This document shows positions 1 to 11,239 of a stretch of DNA of 64,000 bases, piece after piece (positions within the stretch are counted from its first letter, which is position 1; every line of letters starts with the position of its first letter). The position numbers and the translations under genes were made by a program. The stretch lies in the NCBI GenBank assembly GCA_026874595.1, contig CM049309.1, positions 16,880,576-16,944,575 of the forward strand, written 5' to 3'. Source of the stretch: Sipunculus nudus. Taxonomy: Eukaryota; Annelida; Sipuncula; Golfingiida; Sipunculidae. The notes beneath the pieces were generated by a model. The model saw only the letters and a program-made list of their open reading frames with translations. It ran no database searches and was not told the origin of the DNA.

Positions 1-3000
1 TCGACCGCTACACCAGATAAAAACAGATCAGTCGGGCAGACAAATACAATATTTCTTTTATTATCGCCCTTTACTTCAGCAAGAAAATCTTTAAGAACGA
101 AAGATGTCAGATTCAAGGATTAGCTATATAAATAAAACTCTGAACAAGCTTTCCAACAATCTCACTCTTTATTTCTATGGTAAGATTTCTTTAGACAAAT
201 CCTAATTATGAAAAGTTTGTTAATTTGGTAAAGTACATATGATGGGTAAAATATGGTTAAATAATGGGTAAAGCTATAAAATTCATTAAATGTAATTTAT
301 CGCGTGATTTAGAAATAAGTGTCATGATAATTGAATGGGAAGGCTCAGGTAACTAAGTAATTTTTAAGTGGCCTGTGTTTTATTTTCATCTTCAGCACTA
401 CTGGTGTTGTCACATAGTCTGTGTATTGGTGTTTTTAGTTGTTCTTCCGTGTGAATATTTGGGAATGGCATAATCTTTTAATGTGAAGGAAAACCCGTGG
501 GAAAAATTCCACAATGCAATTTTAAGTTTGGGACTGCGTCTGCACAGATTCACACAGCTGACGTTTCCTACCTATATACGCTCCCTCAACACCAACAACA
601 CACACACCCATCTCATGACACATTTCTAAATGTGATAGGATTAAAATTTTGACAATAACTTGTGTTTTGGACCAGCAAAGACTATAACCGCGTTACCCTA
701 TGGGAACATTCACGAAGCAACAGTAGAAAATCAATATTTTCTTATTAATCATGTTCTCACGTGATTTCTGAAAAAGCTGCCCGATTAATGAAAGGTGAAC
801 AATAACAAACGGGTGCTCATATTTTGTATGGTGACGAATTTGGACTGGCATACGATAAGAGATCGTTAAACAAGAGGAGAGTTTTAATTTTCACTCATTA
901 ATAACCTTACAGAATGCTACGCCGAGGGGGGGGGGGGGGGGGGGGTTATCAGCGTAATTGATGGATTTGGAATTGCCGTTAAATGTACAAATAAAATAAG
1001 CATCAACGAGTTTAAAAATGTAGCCTGTTTTGAAACATTTGGAACGATAAATAAAATGCTAAACAAAAATTGAAAGAATCTCAGGGTCAGTAAGGAGGAA
1101 ATGATTATTAGCTCAAATAAAAAAACCAACAATAAAGTGACATTAAAGCTAACATTAGAGCCAGCTCTGATGCATGAAACAAAACCACCTAAACTTGACC
1201 TAAGAGAGGATTGAAACGTTATGACATGGACCCGTTTATGGACATCTTGCCGGAGAAGACCAAAACCAGATGGGTGGAAAGAAAACTCATTGCTAACCTG
1301 AACATTGGGAAACGATGCACACAAATCAAGCGGCTATTCCATTCAACGACTAGCTGATACATATAGAACCAATCCAGCATTGTTTTCCCAATGTTATGTC
1401 ACAGTACATGGCCGTGCCGAGGACATCACCGGATATTCATTTATTAAGCAGGCCGGACCAAAATCGTCCCGGACGCAAGGCAGGTCGGCCGGCTTCAATG
1501 AGCAAGGCTTACAGTTAATTATTCATCCAGCCCACTGTACTGAGAAACACATTAGGCAGTATTGATTGTTCGCTGGCAGTACCCGCGTGGGCAAGGCTGG
1601 TCGGACCTATATGATGGTGTATTCAGCAGTATATGTTTGAAGGGAAAACAAGCTGGCATCAGTGTCTATGAGTAGGTCGCCATGAAAACCAAGGCAATCG
1701 GAATTCGGCAAGGCAGTAAGGCGCACTACCGGAGCACCTGAAATTAAGGTAAGACTGATATTGTCTTCGTCAAAATAGACGTCCACCATGTTGCTCGGCG
1801 TTTGGGATTTCTACAAGTGCCATCTACCTACTGTTGTTGGCGAGCCATGTTAGTGCATGCGGTGACTGGCTATCCCCGCAGTGCTGCGGCACGTTACATG
1901 AAGATGACGCAAGCCCTGTCCTTCTCTAGAGAGCAGGACATACAAAGTAGACAACATTCCATTTGGGTCTCATTTGTCCAGTTTTAAGATGAGAAGCCCC
2001 GTGGCTGCATTCTCCATACTACATCGGCGTCCATCGGGACAGACCAGATTCTCTGATTGTTTATAACTCGAGTGCCATGCCAAGCATAGCAATATATTAT
2101 TCGCCGATATTCCATCCATCTATATTGTCGATTAGAGCTCCCTAGTTTAACTCCAGCCTTTGTTGTTCCTGTCGTCTGCTTCAATCTGGTTTTCATGGCC
2201 GTCTCTGTATGTGACGTCAGGTGCCATCTTGACCTGGCTGCTGGCGGAGGTATGCATAAATGTACGCCTTTGATCTTGGAATCGAAAACTAAACACAAAC
2301 ACACATATTCATTTCTGTCAGATTTAATATTTAATTTTGACTCTGTGAGTATGCATGCAAGAGCTTTAATTACTAATCAGACTTCTACAGAAACCACACT
2401 GCATTCAGAAATCTTCAAAGACTTCTATAATTAAGGCCTACAAAGAACCTATTTTCTGTAATTTTTCGTACTCGAAACAAAACAATCACCTGAATCCCGT
2501 TTACGTGCACTGGATTGTTACTGCCCAGATACAACGTACAATTGGGTGTTTATATTCAGCCATGCTATATAATCTCGCCTTCATATAATGGTGCCCATTC
2601 AACCACCTTTTGAAAAAAATGATTTCTTTCTTCCTCTGTGTATATATATATTAATGTTTTAAGGGTAAATCTGAATATGAAAAGTTCTTATAACGACTAC
2701 GTGAAGGATGTATGGACTTGTATATCAACAATGTGTTTGTAAACACAGCTTTGTTGACAAACGGGAAAACAAGTAACCAAAGGTGGTAGATTGCATGTAT
2801 GCGTTGGTAGAAAGGTAACATGTTGCAAAACGCTATTTGTAAAGCTCTGGCTTATCTAACTTGCGCCAGATGTCCTTGTTGATTTTTTTTAATAATTTTG
2901 GCGGGCCCCCACATATTACAAACACGTTGATATAAACAATACAGACAGCCTGTGTGCGGTGATATCCACGTTTTCCGGCCTATTTTTATTAAAGCTCCAA

Positions 3001-3620
3001 GGGATTACCATTAGTTGGGATTTATACATTCCAAGTGGTTAGACGTGTTATGGATACTGTAACGCTTCAGTATGGAAGTAAACATGGTTTATATGCATCA
3101 GAAATAAATAAAAGGGGACTATTCTGTTAGCTGACATTTATTAAATGAAAACAATCACTTTGAACCTTTAATAAACATAACGCAGGAACGTTGGTCTCAC
3201 AGAGCGCAGGCTGTTGGTTTTTTTCCACGTATTTATAACATATGCGGAAAACGCCAAATTAATCCAAACAATAAAACAAGGACATCTGGCGGCTGTTCAG
3301 ACGAACCTAAGTTCTGCAAATGGCAATCTATTAGCTTCAGCACATTTGCAACCAAACAGCTCAAGTTCAAGTTCTTTTTTGTTTGTCCACATTGGCGCAT
3401 GTGCAATGTTTTCGGGGAGCCTATAGATGAACAAGGTCATCCATCCGTCACAAAGGCATTATATGAACCTTTCTTAACTGGAATCAACTACAATTCATTA
3501 ATATGTATAAATAATATACCGGAAATCACATAAAATCAACATATAATGCAAGTGAATAGCCTGTTTAAAATTCACAATCATAGTGATAACATGAATAATA
3601 GCTTAAACGCCAAATGTACG
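1..3620. other. Non-coding AT-rich stretch, no recognised gene
   Basis: I see no convincing gene here. It contains a 20-nt poly-G run at 926-945. A relatively GC-rich block at about 1290-2310 has short open frames on both strands (for example 1305-1565 on +, 1607-1789 on -). None has a recognisable domain or splice-flanked structure. The block could be a decayed element or an unrecognised exon. One perfect CRE palindrome (TGACGTCA) lies at 2212-2219. Confidence 0.4.
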
Positions 3621-3627
3621 CCTGTAA

Positions 3628-3655
3628 GGCCAAAAAATTTAAAGGTATGGTTCTC
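3628..3655. repeat. Solitary terminal-inverted-repeat fragment of the GGCC MITE family
   Basis: The stretch begins GGCCAAAAAATTTAAAGG and runs into GTATGGTTCTCA. It matches the terminus of the inverted-repeat elements at 4944-5228 and 60414-60750, apart from a small insertion. No partner terminus is obvious nearby, so this is probably a decayed or solo end. The preceding TAA fits the 3-bp TWA target seen at the 60 kb copy. Confidence 0.45.
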
Positions 3656-4059
3656 AAATTAAGATTGGTAACATATTTTTACATATAATCACTAATAAAT
3701 GTAAATATACTAAACCATACATGTGCCCCAACATCACAACTCGACAAAACAAAATATTAAAGGGGCAACGATATACAAAATATCAATAATAGGACATTAT
3801 GAGACGTCGCTGTAGACTTCTAACACCGTAACCCTTCTGGTATCCTTGATTCTTTGATGGACTTGGATTAACTCCTTCTTAAAATTCCTTTATCAAAAAT
3901 AAAAGCCAAAATAGAGGGATATGTACTTTTTATATATTCATAAAGCATTTTGATATACTGGCTTCCGTGGTCTAGGTGTATAGAGTAGCGCCATATCGGC
4001 CCTGTGACATAACGACCAGATTCCTGGTTGTCAAGTAGGCTTACCAGCCCAATTATCAT

Positions 4060-4340
4060 TGCCTACTGAGTCGGGTTGTCAGTGTAGGGGCACAGGGCTC
4101 AAAGACGGGAGATCGTGGGTTCGATCTCGGTCAAGAAGGTGAGATTTTTCACGGTCGGACCCCACCCATGGTGGGTGCACTCCAGGCTTAGTGGGGAGAC
4201 TTTGCTTAAAAATCGTATTTCAATTAAAAAAACGAGTGCATCTTTCGGGGGTACCTTGGTGTTATGACCCAGCAATGGGATACACACATTTGGGACTCGA
4301 AGAAGTGGTACACCCGAGCCCAGTTGACACCTTGCAGGAT
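4060..4340 (+). repeat. tRNA-like SINE remnant
   Basis: GTGGGTTCGATCTCGGTC at about 4114-4131 closely resembles the tRNA T-arm / Pol III B box. It sits in an unusually GC-rich block within AT-rich DNA. No cloverleaf with paired acceptor ends is seen, so a functional tRNA gene is unlikely. The downstream body (~4140-4340) is probably the tRNA-unrelated part. The boundaries are estimates. Confidence 0.45.
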
Positions 4341-4943
4341 TATCGCGTGTAATCCCCTGTCACTTGGTCAGAAACCGGAATGGAATTCTGCAGATGTACA
4401 TGGTATACAAGTACTTAGTTGAGCAAGCTTAAAACATGGAGGCGGTTACCTCCACCAACATAGCATTTTAATATTTGTTTTCATTCGAAATGAGTCGCCT
4501 TGTCTTATTTGGATTAGAATCGAACGTGGGGATTCAATCAGCGTGGGAACAGTCATATATAGTCCATCTGGCCTTAACAGCAAGTGATATTAAACATTCC
4601 TTCTAAGTCGTATTAGTAGGTGATCAGTAAATAGAATAGCGGGGACGATTAATCAGTTGTTAAGTGACGTGGACAGCCACGTTGACCATCATTAGTCGCA
4701 TGACTACATTATAGGCTGTATTGGCACATTGCCAATAATTAAGTTCAGGTAGACTGGACTCTATTCCCGGCCCTTCGATCCGGCGCTTAAATATGGCTGA
4801 CAAGAAGAAATCAATAAATGAAAATCTATTGCCAATCAAGGATTCAAATATGTATCTCCCCAAGACCTATATAAAGTTAAGAAGACCTCTTACCTGCAGT
4901 TTTAGTTTTCCATTTGTTTCATGAAGCTGACAGACACTCAAAA

Positions 4944-5228
4944 GGCAAAAAAGGTATGGTTCCCAGGCACCGCCCGCGTCAATTCTAACCCCCGCATCAA
5001 AAATTTTTATTTTATTTTTCAATTGATAAAATAATACAATCTTGATAAGATTTCTTTTGTTATATAGTGCTTTTTACCTGTTTAGCTATAAAATTCTGTT
5101 AATTTACTGCTTTTCCCTGATCATATGACATTTTTATCGAAACATACAAAAAAAGGTCAAAAATAAAATATCGCCCGTTCGCACTGATTCCTGAAAAAAA
5201 GTGCCTGAGAACCAAACCTTTTCTGGCC
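4944..5228. mobile_element. MITE-like inverted-repeat element, copy 1 (~285 bp)
   Basis: The left end reads GGCAAAAAAGGTATGGTTCC and the right end is a near-perfect inverted copy ending in GGCC at 5228. The internal sequence matches the reverse complement of the 60414-60750 element, for example around the TATATAGTGC segment. There is no coding capacity. Non-autonomous DNA transposons have this structure. The flanks at this copy show no clear target-site duplication, suggesting age. Confidence 0.7.
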
Positions 5229-6029
5229 TATCTGAAATCTCATTTCAATGATGAATCTATAACAGCATCACTTGTGTCTAATGGTCACTCGGCAACATTA
5301 TAATGTCCTGCATGAAATCTATGAAAAGCCTAAACATTGGACCTCTTAACCACAGCTTCTATTTATCCCTTAATATTATTATAATCTATTCCCCTCGAGA
5401 CTTGCTATTTTCAAGGTTACAAAAACATGTGCTAAAGTAGAGACAGGGCAAAATCTGGGCCCCTCGAGGGTTTTAGTGTGTAACTGGCATTCCATCACAC
5501 GGTATATATTTCTAACAATACACAAAACAAAGTAGGAGCACTTTTCGTTCCCGGTTACAGTACAATGGTTATACAGAATATCATGTGATAAATTAATTTT
5601 AGTCTGTTGCTACAACTCGGCATTCTAAGGAATGAATGCCTCACCCATTTAGGGGTCTCTATTGTGATATGCTCCAAAAACCGTATTTGCATTCACTTAT
5701 TCGCGCCCGATTCCCACACCAAGTCTAAACGTTCTTCACTGGCGCTTTTCCGAATTGCCCTAGAATTTCCGTTAGTGATAGCGTGAGTTATGTTGTGAAC
5801 AAATACACACACACAAATACAACACATACACACGAACGGGGATGGACGAATAAAGCTATTTCATTATACATTATTCTTGAAACATGAAGGTAACAGTGTT
5901 TAATGGTTACCTTTAAAACAATGACGTAGAATTTCAACTCTAATACTACTAGCATGTATCACCCTGCATATCGTATCAAAAGTGAAGTAGCGTAATGCGT
6001 CCTGTTTGGTGAGATAATGTACCGTTACA

Positions 6030-6345
6030 GCTAGCCATAACCTCTCGGAGACAACCTACTCGAAGCCTTAACCACTAGGCTACAGCCTATCTTAAGTCTT
6101 AACCACTAGGCCACATCCTACCCAAAACCTTAACCACTAGGCCACATCCTACCCAAACCCTTAACCACTAGGCTATATCCTACCGAAAGCCTTAACCATT
6201 AGGCCACATCCTACCCAAAGCCTGAACCACTAGGCTACATCATACACAATGCCTTAACCAATAAGCCATGTCTGATCCAAAGCCTTAACCACTAGGCTAC
6301 ATCTTACACAAAGCCTTCACCAGTATGCTATATCCAAAACCACTG
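6030..6345 (-). repeat. 31-bp tandem array with tRNA A-box-like units
   Basis: About ten units recur at an exact 31-bp step. The AACCACTAGG-type core begins at or near 6039, 6070, 6101, 6132, 6163, 6194, 6225, 6256, 6287 and 6318; the two edge units are degenerate. Read on the - strand, each core is close to TGGCCTAGTGGTTAAGGC. That fits the Pol III A-box consensus and the D-arm region of many tRNAs. No paired B box is seen in each unit, so this is an amplified half-promoter, not tRNA genes. Confidence 0.8.
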
Positions 6346-6839
6346 ATCTACTTTCAACCCAATTATGTCGAAAAATATGTTGATTGGGCAACCATGGTTT
6401 GATCCATACCCACAATTAAAGGAAATGCCACGCATTTTCCTGAGTTGAGCTGATCAAAGCAAACACACGGATATGATTTGGCAAGGCCGTATAGATAATG
6501 TGTCTGAGTAGGGAATATCGACAGCTTAATCGACCAAGGTCAATGTCAGGGAATACCTTCAGGGTTTAGTTTTCCAAAATCCAGTTTTGTAATCTGTCAG
6601 CCAATTTAATGGTCACATACCTCAGGGCGACATCTTTCTAATACGCTGGTTTATGGTTTCGCTTTTATCTTTATTGTTTATCGATTAAAGATGAAGTAAT
6701 ATTATGATTTCAGAAATCGAAATAATTCAGAGTTATCACGTACTGTTAAGACATCAGAACGACTCACTGAGACTCAAGTTCTTAACCATCGCTCGGTTCC
6801 TTAAATATACCGACGTTAGTATTTCATTGTAAAAGTCAG

Positions 6840-6925
6840 GGCGCTGGACTTGTGACCATAAGGGTTGGGGAACACTGCGCAGAATCGGACTCACAAGAGC
6901 ACGACTCTGCTGGTTAGGGTTTAAG
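6840..6925 (-). repeat. Dispersed tRNA-like repeat, copy 1
   Basis: The reverse complement closely matches 53656-53729, including CTTGTGAGTCCGATTCTGCG. That segment is loosely B-box-like. Two copies in opposite orientation, 47 kb apart, indicate a dispersed short element, probably a SINE fragment. Ends are not defined. Confidence 0.55.
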
Positions 6926-7487
6926 GGCAATGAAATTCAAACTCTACAGTGCTTCTATATTTACAAGCAGCGAAGGTATAAATCTAGTAAAGAGGGCAAT
7001 GTATTCCGTTGAAATACGTTTGATTATAATTGTTTTAGGGCAAATTACATAAACATGGGTGTTTAAGAGGTAAGGATTTCATGGAATAAATAATATTTTG
7101 TAAGCATGCGCATCAAAAAAGTAAACATAAGGTGTTTCCTTTATTTGTAACAAATTTTTATTTTAAAGTTTAACAGCTGAGACAATTAAGTAGTCCCGGC
7201 CGTTCCACAGTGCCTAACTGGAAGAGGTTCGTTTTAAGTATAAACGACTTCTGGCGGAAGGGTGAAGGTTGGGTTGCGTTCCTGTTTCGGCGCTGAGACC
7301 CCTAGTCAAAATCTTAACCACAAGGGTGCTCTCCCCTCCCAGGAGTGAATGAATACTGTCATGCATGGGCTTCAAACGAATGTTGAACGAACAACATTCT
7401 TGTGCATATCATGTTAAAGCTCAGTTGGGTTGTATATATAGGGGCTGAGAAAAGCTGCAAGAACGAAAAGGCTCGACAGAGCAGATA

Positions 7488-7615
7488 GGTCTGTCTATTT
7501 AGACCGCCTTTTAGTGAAACGAAAACATCCACACTGGTTAAAGCTGACCTGTCCTATATAAGATTACCTGTGAATTAAGACCACTTTAGGCCAGTCAAAC
7601 AGGTGTCTTATTATA
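7488..7615 (+). repeat. Dispersed inverted repeat, copy 1
   Basis: The stretch around GTGAAACGAAAACATCCACA and the following GACCTGTCCTATATAAG segment match the reverse complement of 54895-55075. Both copies contain TTAGACC-type and ACCTGT-rich motifs. There is no coding potential. A DNA-transposon relic is the likeliest explanation. Confidence 0.55.
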
Positions 7616-7717
7616 CAGGTTTCGTTTTACTTCCCTAACCGTATTTCGGGGCGCTTAACAAACCCTGATCTCGATAAAATTTCGTAACAACTTATCTAGG
7701 GTCGCGTATGGGGGTGT

Positions 7718-7732
7718 GGGGGGGGGGGGGGG
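7718..7732. repeat. Poly-G run
   Basis: A homopolymeric G tract of about 15 nt, one of more than ten such G or C runs in the window. It can form a G-quadruplex and is a likely assembly or sequencing trouble spot. Confidence 0.9.
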
Positions 7733-7859
7733 CTTCCATTTAGCGTACGTGTTAACAAGCAGATGTCGCATGTATAGCATGCCGGAATAAAAAAGGTATA
7801 CATGTAATTCGCTAGTTAATGAGACATGATTTATCAGCCAAGGTTCATAATCATGCACG

Positions 7860-9360
7860 CGGTAAACTCTCTCTCTCTCTCCTCTGCTTGAATTACTGTA
7901 ACCATGACAATCAGGGGTTTCGCCAGAAAGGGGACACTCCTTTTTGACCGTCTGTTTATTTTAAGCTCCCCTGTGAGCTCCAGATGTAGGTCGCGATCGG
8001 GTGGTCCGTCCATCTGTCGTCAGTCAACAGCTTTCCAAACAATAACTATGCGGTTTCTCACAAAATTTTGTACACAGGCAAAAAGTGCCTAAAATAGCAA
8101 AAAAAAAAAAAATTGTGGCACCACCTACATTTTTGTGATTTTAAAATGTGCATCATCCTCATACATGTTTAAATTTTTTTTCCAGAGCCGTAAAACCGGT
8201 TTGCCTAAAGTATATGGTTTATAGTGTATTAAAAGTAAGCATATTCAACATACTCAAATATTCTTCCAAAAAGTCATAAAGATATCAGCAATCATTACTT
8301 CAGTGTCATTATCCGTACATAATATTCATGTTACTGTTATTCTGTTTCTTCTTATATAAAGACTAATTATAATGCTAATTATTGATGTCTCTTGAATAAA
8401 ATTTAAGAGTCTATATATATAAAATTAAGCTTTAATGTATAAGCCTATAGAGTTAACAGCACATGCACTGAAAACCCTGAGAAAGCATGAATAACATTTG
8501 ATTCAAATGTCACTTGATGAATAGCATGCCTGTTTGATGATTCCATTACAGAGCTCTGCGTGGTGAAATTATTAGTCCAGCATAAACATAGAGACCCAGT
8601 GGTCAGAAGTGGGCGTGTGGATATTAATACTTGTGTACGAGTAGGCGTGTATTTACATTATAAATGGATACACCTAACATGTTCTTTTTATTACGTACAT
8701 GCAAATGTGATTTGAAACAACTGTCATTAAAGGGACATAATGAGGAGCAATATTATTCCTATTCTTTCACACTATCAGTTTGGTTTTGCATTATACAAAA
8801 GTTTCCAAGTACAACAATTCCAGCACACAGTCTCATTTCCTCGCATACGACTGTTTAATACGTTGTTATAGCCCTGCTTGTTGGCAAACACAATCTGTTT
8901 ACCATAACAAGGCCGCGTGACCGGAGGTACGATTAAGGGGCAACACGCGGTGTTTCAGCCAGCGGGAACATGTATTACATTTTTTTTAGCCAAGTCAATA
9001 AGGGCACCTCCTGATTTGCACGTGTTATGGCTCCGCGCAGCACACGGCCCAACACATTGTGTTTAAGGTTGCACACCTGCGATCGCGCCCGGTTCACTGT
9101 TTTAAACACCCGTTATCAAGAGTAAGCAAACGGTTTCAAGGCAATATTTTGGCAGGTACAGATTTTTTTAAAGGGAAGAAGGTATTTTTCGTGTTAACTC
9201 AACATGCTTTACAGATGATTGGGTCCCTTTAAGTATATGTTCTGAGCCGCCCCCGGGTGTCTAGTATCTAATTAGGGGATCACAGTGCAGAGTTAAAAGT
9301 TCAGTCTCACTAGTTAAAGCACTTATTTGAACTATAATCTTATAATTTAAAGCGTAGTAC
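7860..9360. other. Non-coding stretch with repeat-like GC block
   Basis: No gene is recognised. A GC-richer block at ~7930-8095 with GTCCGTCCATCTGTCGTC-type sequence looks like a dispersed repeat fragment. A similar phrase recurs at ~43125-43145. The rest is AT-rich with nothing supported. Confidence 0.35.
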
Positions 9361-9361
9361 A

Positions 9362-9830
9362 CAGTAAAGGAGTATACTCGAGTCCAGACACTTTTTGGGG
9401 GCTTGGACTCGAGGGTCCTGGACTCGGACGTCTACTCGGACTCGGATTTAAGGACTCGAGAAATCATGCCGTGTCCATCTCGACTCCAGTAGAAGGAAAA
9501 ACTGGGCTGTCACATACTATACAGGCATTTATATACCTATGTGAACTTCTCACAGAATATTACAAAAAAAAACTTCATATTCGACTCTTTAGCTCTGCTA
9601 AATGTGATTAAGCATTCAAGTAAAAAGCTTGTGTTAACTATCATAAAAATACTTATGATAATCTCACATTTCCATTTAATTGTTTTTATTAAGAAGATTT
9701 CACTCTCTTTCCCTCCCTCGGACTTGGACTAGGGTTGAGTGGTTGACTAGGGCTCTAAACTCCAGAACTTGAAATAGGACTCGGATGGTGTTGACTCCAC
9801 TAAGTCATTGGTAGTCTACCAGTCCTAAGT
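9362..9830. repeat. GGACTCG-arm repeat element, copy 1
   Basis: Two arms rich in GGACTCG/CGAGTCC heptamers (~9375-9480 and ~9712-9800) flank an AT-rich core containing TCAAGTAAAA. The core and flanking arrangement recur at 41085-41660. Here the arms are degenerate, without a clean tandem period. Confidence 0.6.
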
Positions 9831-10074
9831 GAACTTATTTTTATAATCATATATTTTGACATTTAATGCATTTCCGGAAAGGTAGGTGCAAAAGATACAG
9901 TTTAACCTCCGTACATTCTTCTGTGAATAGTTTTGCCGTAATACTTTCAAGTATCATAAACCTAAGACATAGCGATTTTTTACCACTATAATTGACAAAT
10001 TATATAAGCAGGTTGCACCTTTCAATAAATAAAAATTTCGCTTTCCTTAACAGATAATTTACAGTTAAAAAATT

Positions 10075-10077
<3 letters not shown>

Positions 10078-10122
<45 letters not shown>
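10078..10122. repeat. (TA)n microsatellite
   Basis: An uninterrupted TA dinucleotide tract of 45 nt. The flanks are AT-rich and no gene is nearby. Confidence 0.95.
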
Positions 10123-10123
<1 letters not shown>

Positions 10124-10987
10124 CATTTTCTTTCTTCATGTGCCTTTTACTTGCATATATCATAAATATATGATACAGTGAGTTTTGACCGCTGTAACTG
10201 ACGATGTATTTCAGCAGCATTGTACCAGGTTGAAATAATGTATACTCCGAGTGGTCTTATATGAATCTAAAACATTTTTTTTATCTAAGATATAGGGGTT
10301 ATGACAATAAGGATACCTGAACAGATAAATGCCAGTTGGCGTATATTTTAGAAAGAAGAAGAAATGATTAAAAAATATGATAATTTAAGCGCATTTCATC
10401 TTTTATAGTCCATAGTATCAAAGCTAGTATATCCGTGGGAATATAGATGGTAAACCTCCAGTTTTCATTTATTTTTTCTCCAAGAATAAAAGGACATAAT
10501 TTTTAAATATAAAACCACAAAAATAACAAAAATAACCGTTGCCTTTCCCTTTCATTTGTAGGCGTTTCCATTTTGGCCTTGAAATAGTATTGGGAAAATA
10601 AATGTCAAGCGTATGAAATGTAAAGGTTTCACCCCTAAAATAAACTACGGAATGAATATAATGCTCTCACAGATGTTAAACTTCCCACATTAGTGTCGAG
10701 GTAATTTTATGCTTGTGCACGTACGAGCTTTAGGAATGAATACAAATCGGGCGAAATACTGCGGGCAAAATTCAGTTATCACCTCTTTCGACAGGAAATT
10801 TATACGCAGAAGTAATTGATATAGTTCATTAAATTAATATTATAAATACATGATTTGAACAGTTGCATTTATAACGGCAAGAAAAAAAATATCTTTATTA
10901 CTTTATCATAGTAAAATATATATAGCTATACGTAAAGATGTCATAAGGAAGTTACTGATTATGTAACTAATATTGCTTATTTTAAAT

Positions 10988-11235
10988 TAAACAGACACTT
11001 AATTCATGGTGTGAAATATACTGATTTTAGAGAATGGCAAAAGGAACTATACTTATATAGATGATATTTGTTAAATAAATAATACGGACACTTTAATCAT
11101 TGGGTAAATATTGATTTAGAGAATAGCATAATGAACTATGCTCATATAAATGATATTTGTTACATAAATGATACGGAAACTTAATTCATTGCGTGAAATA
11201 CTGATTTTAGAGAATGGCAAAATGAACTATATGTG
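10988..11235. repeat. ~91-bp tandem repeat, about 2.6 units
   Basis: Units begin near 10991, 11084 and 11173. They share ACACTTAATTCAT, TAGAGAATGGCAAAA and GATATTTGTTA motifs, with point differences and small indels. No frame stays open through them. This is a short degenerate satellite. Confidence 0.75.
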
Positions 11236-11239
11236 GCCT

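Noticed and set aside
1305-1789. Short frames on both strands in a GC-richer block
   Set aside because: Neither strand shows domains or splice-flanked structure, and I could not decide which, if either, is real.
4110-4135. tRNA gene suspected from the GGTTCGATC motif
   Set aside because: No paired acceptor stem or proper A box at tRNA spacing was found. SINE remnant preferred. The same holds for 40421 and 18818.
6030-6345. CRISPR-like array
   Set aside because: The repeats are contiguous with no unique spacers, and the context is eukaryotic. It is a tandem minisatellite.
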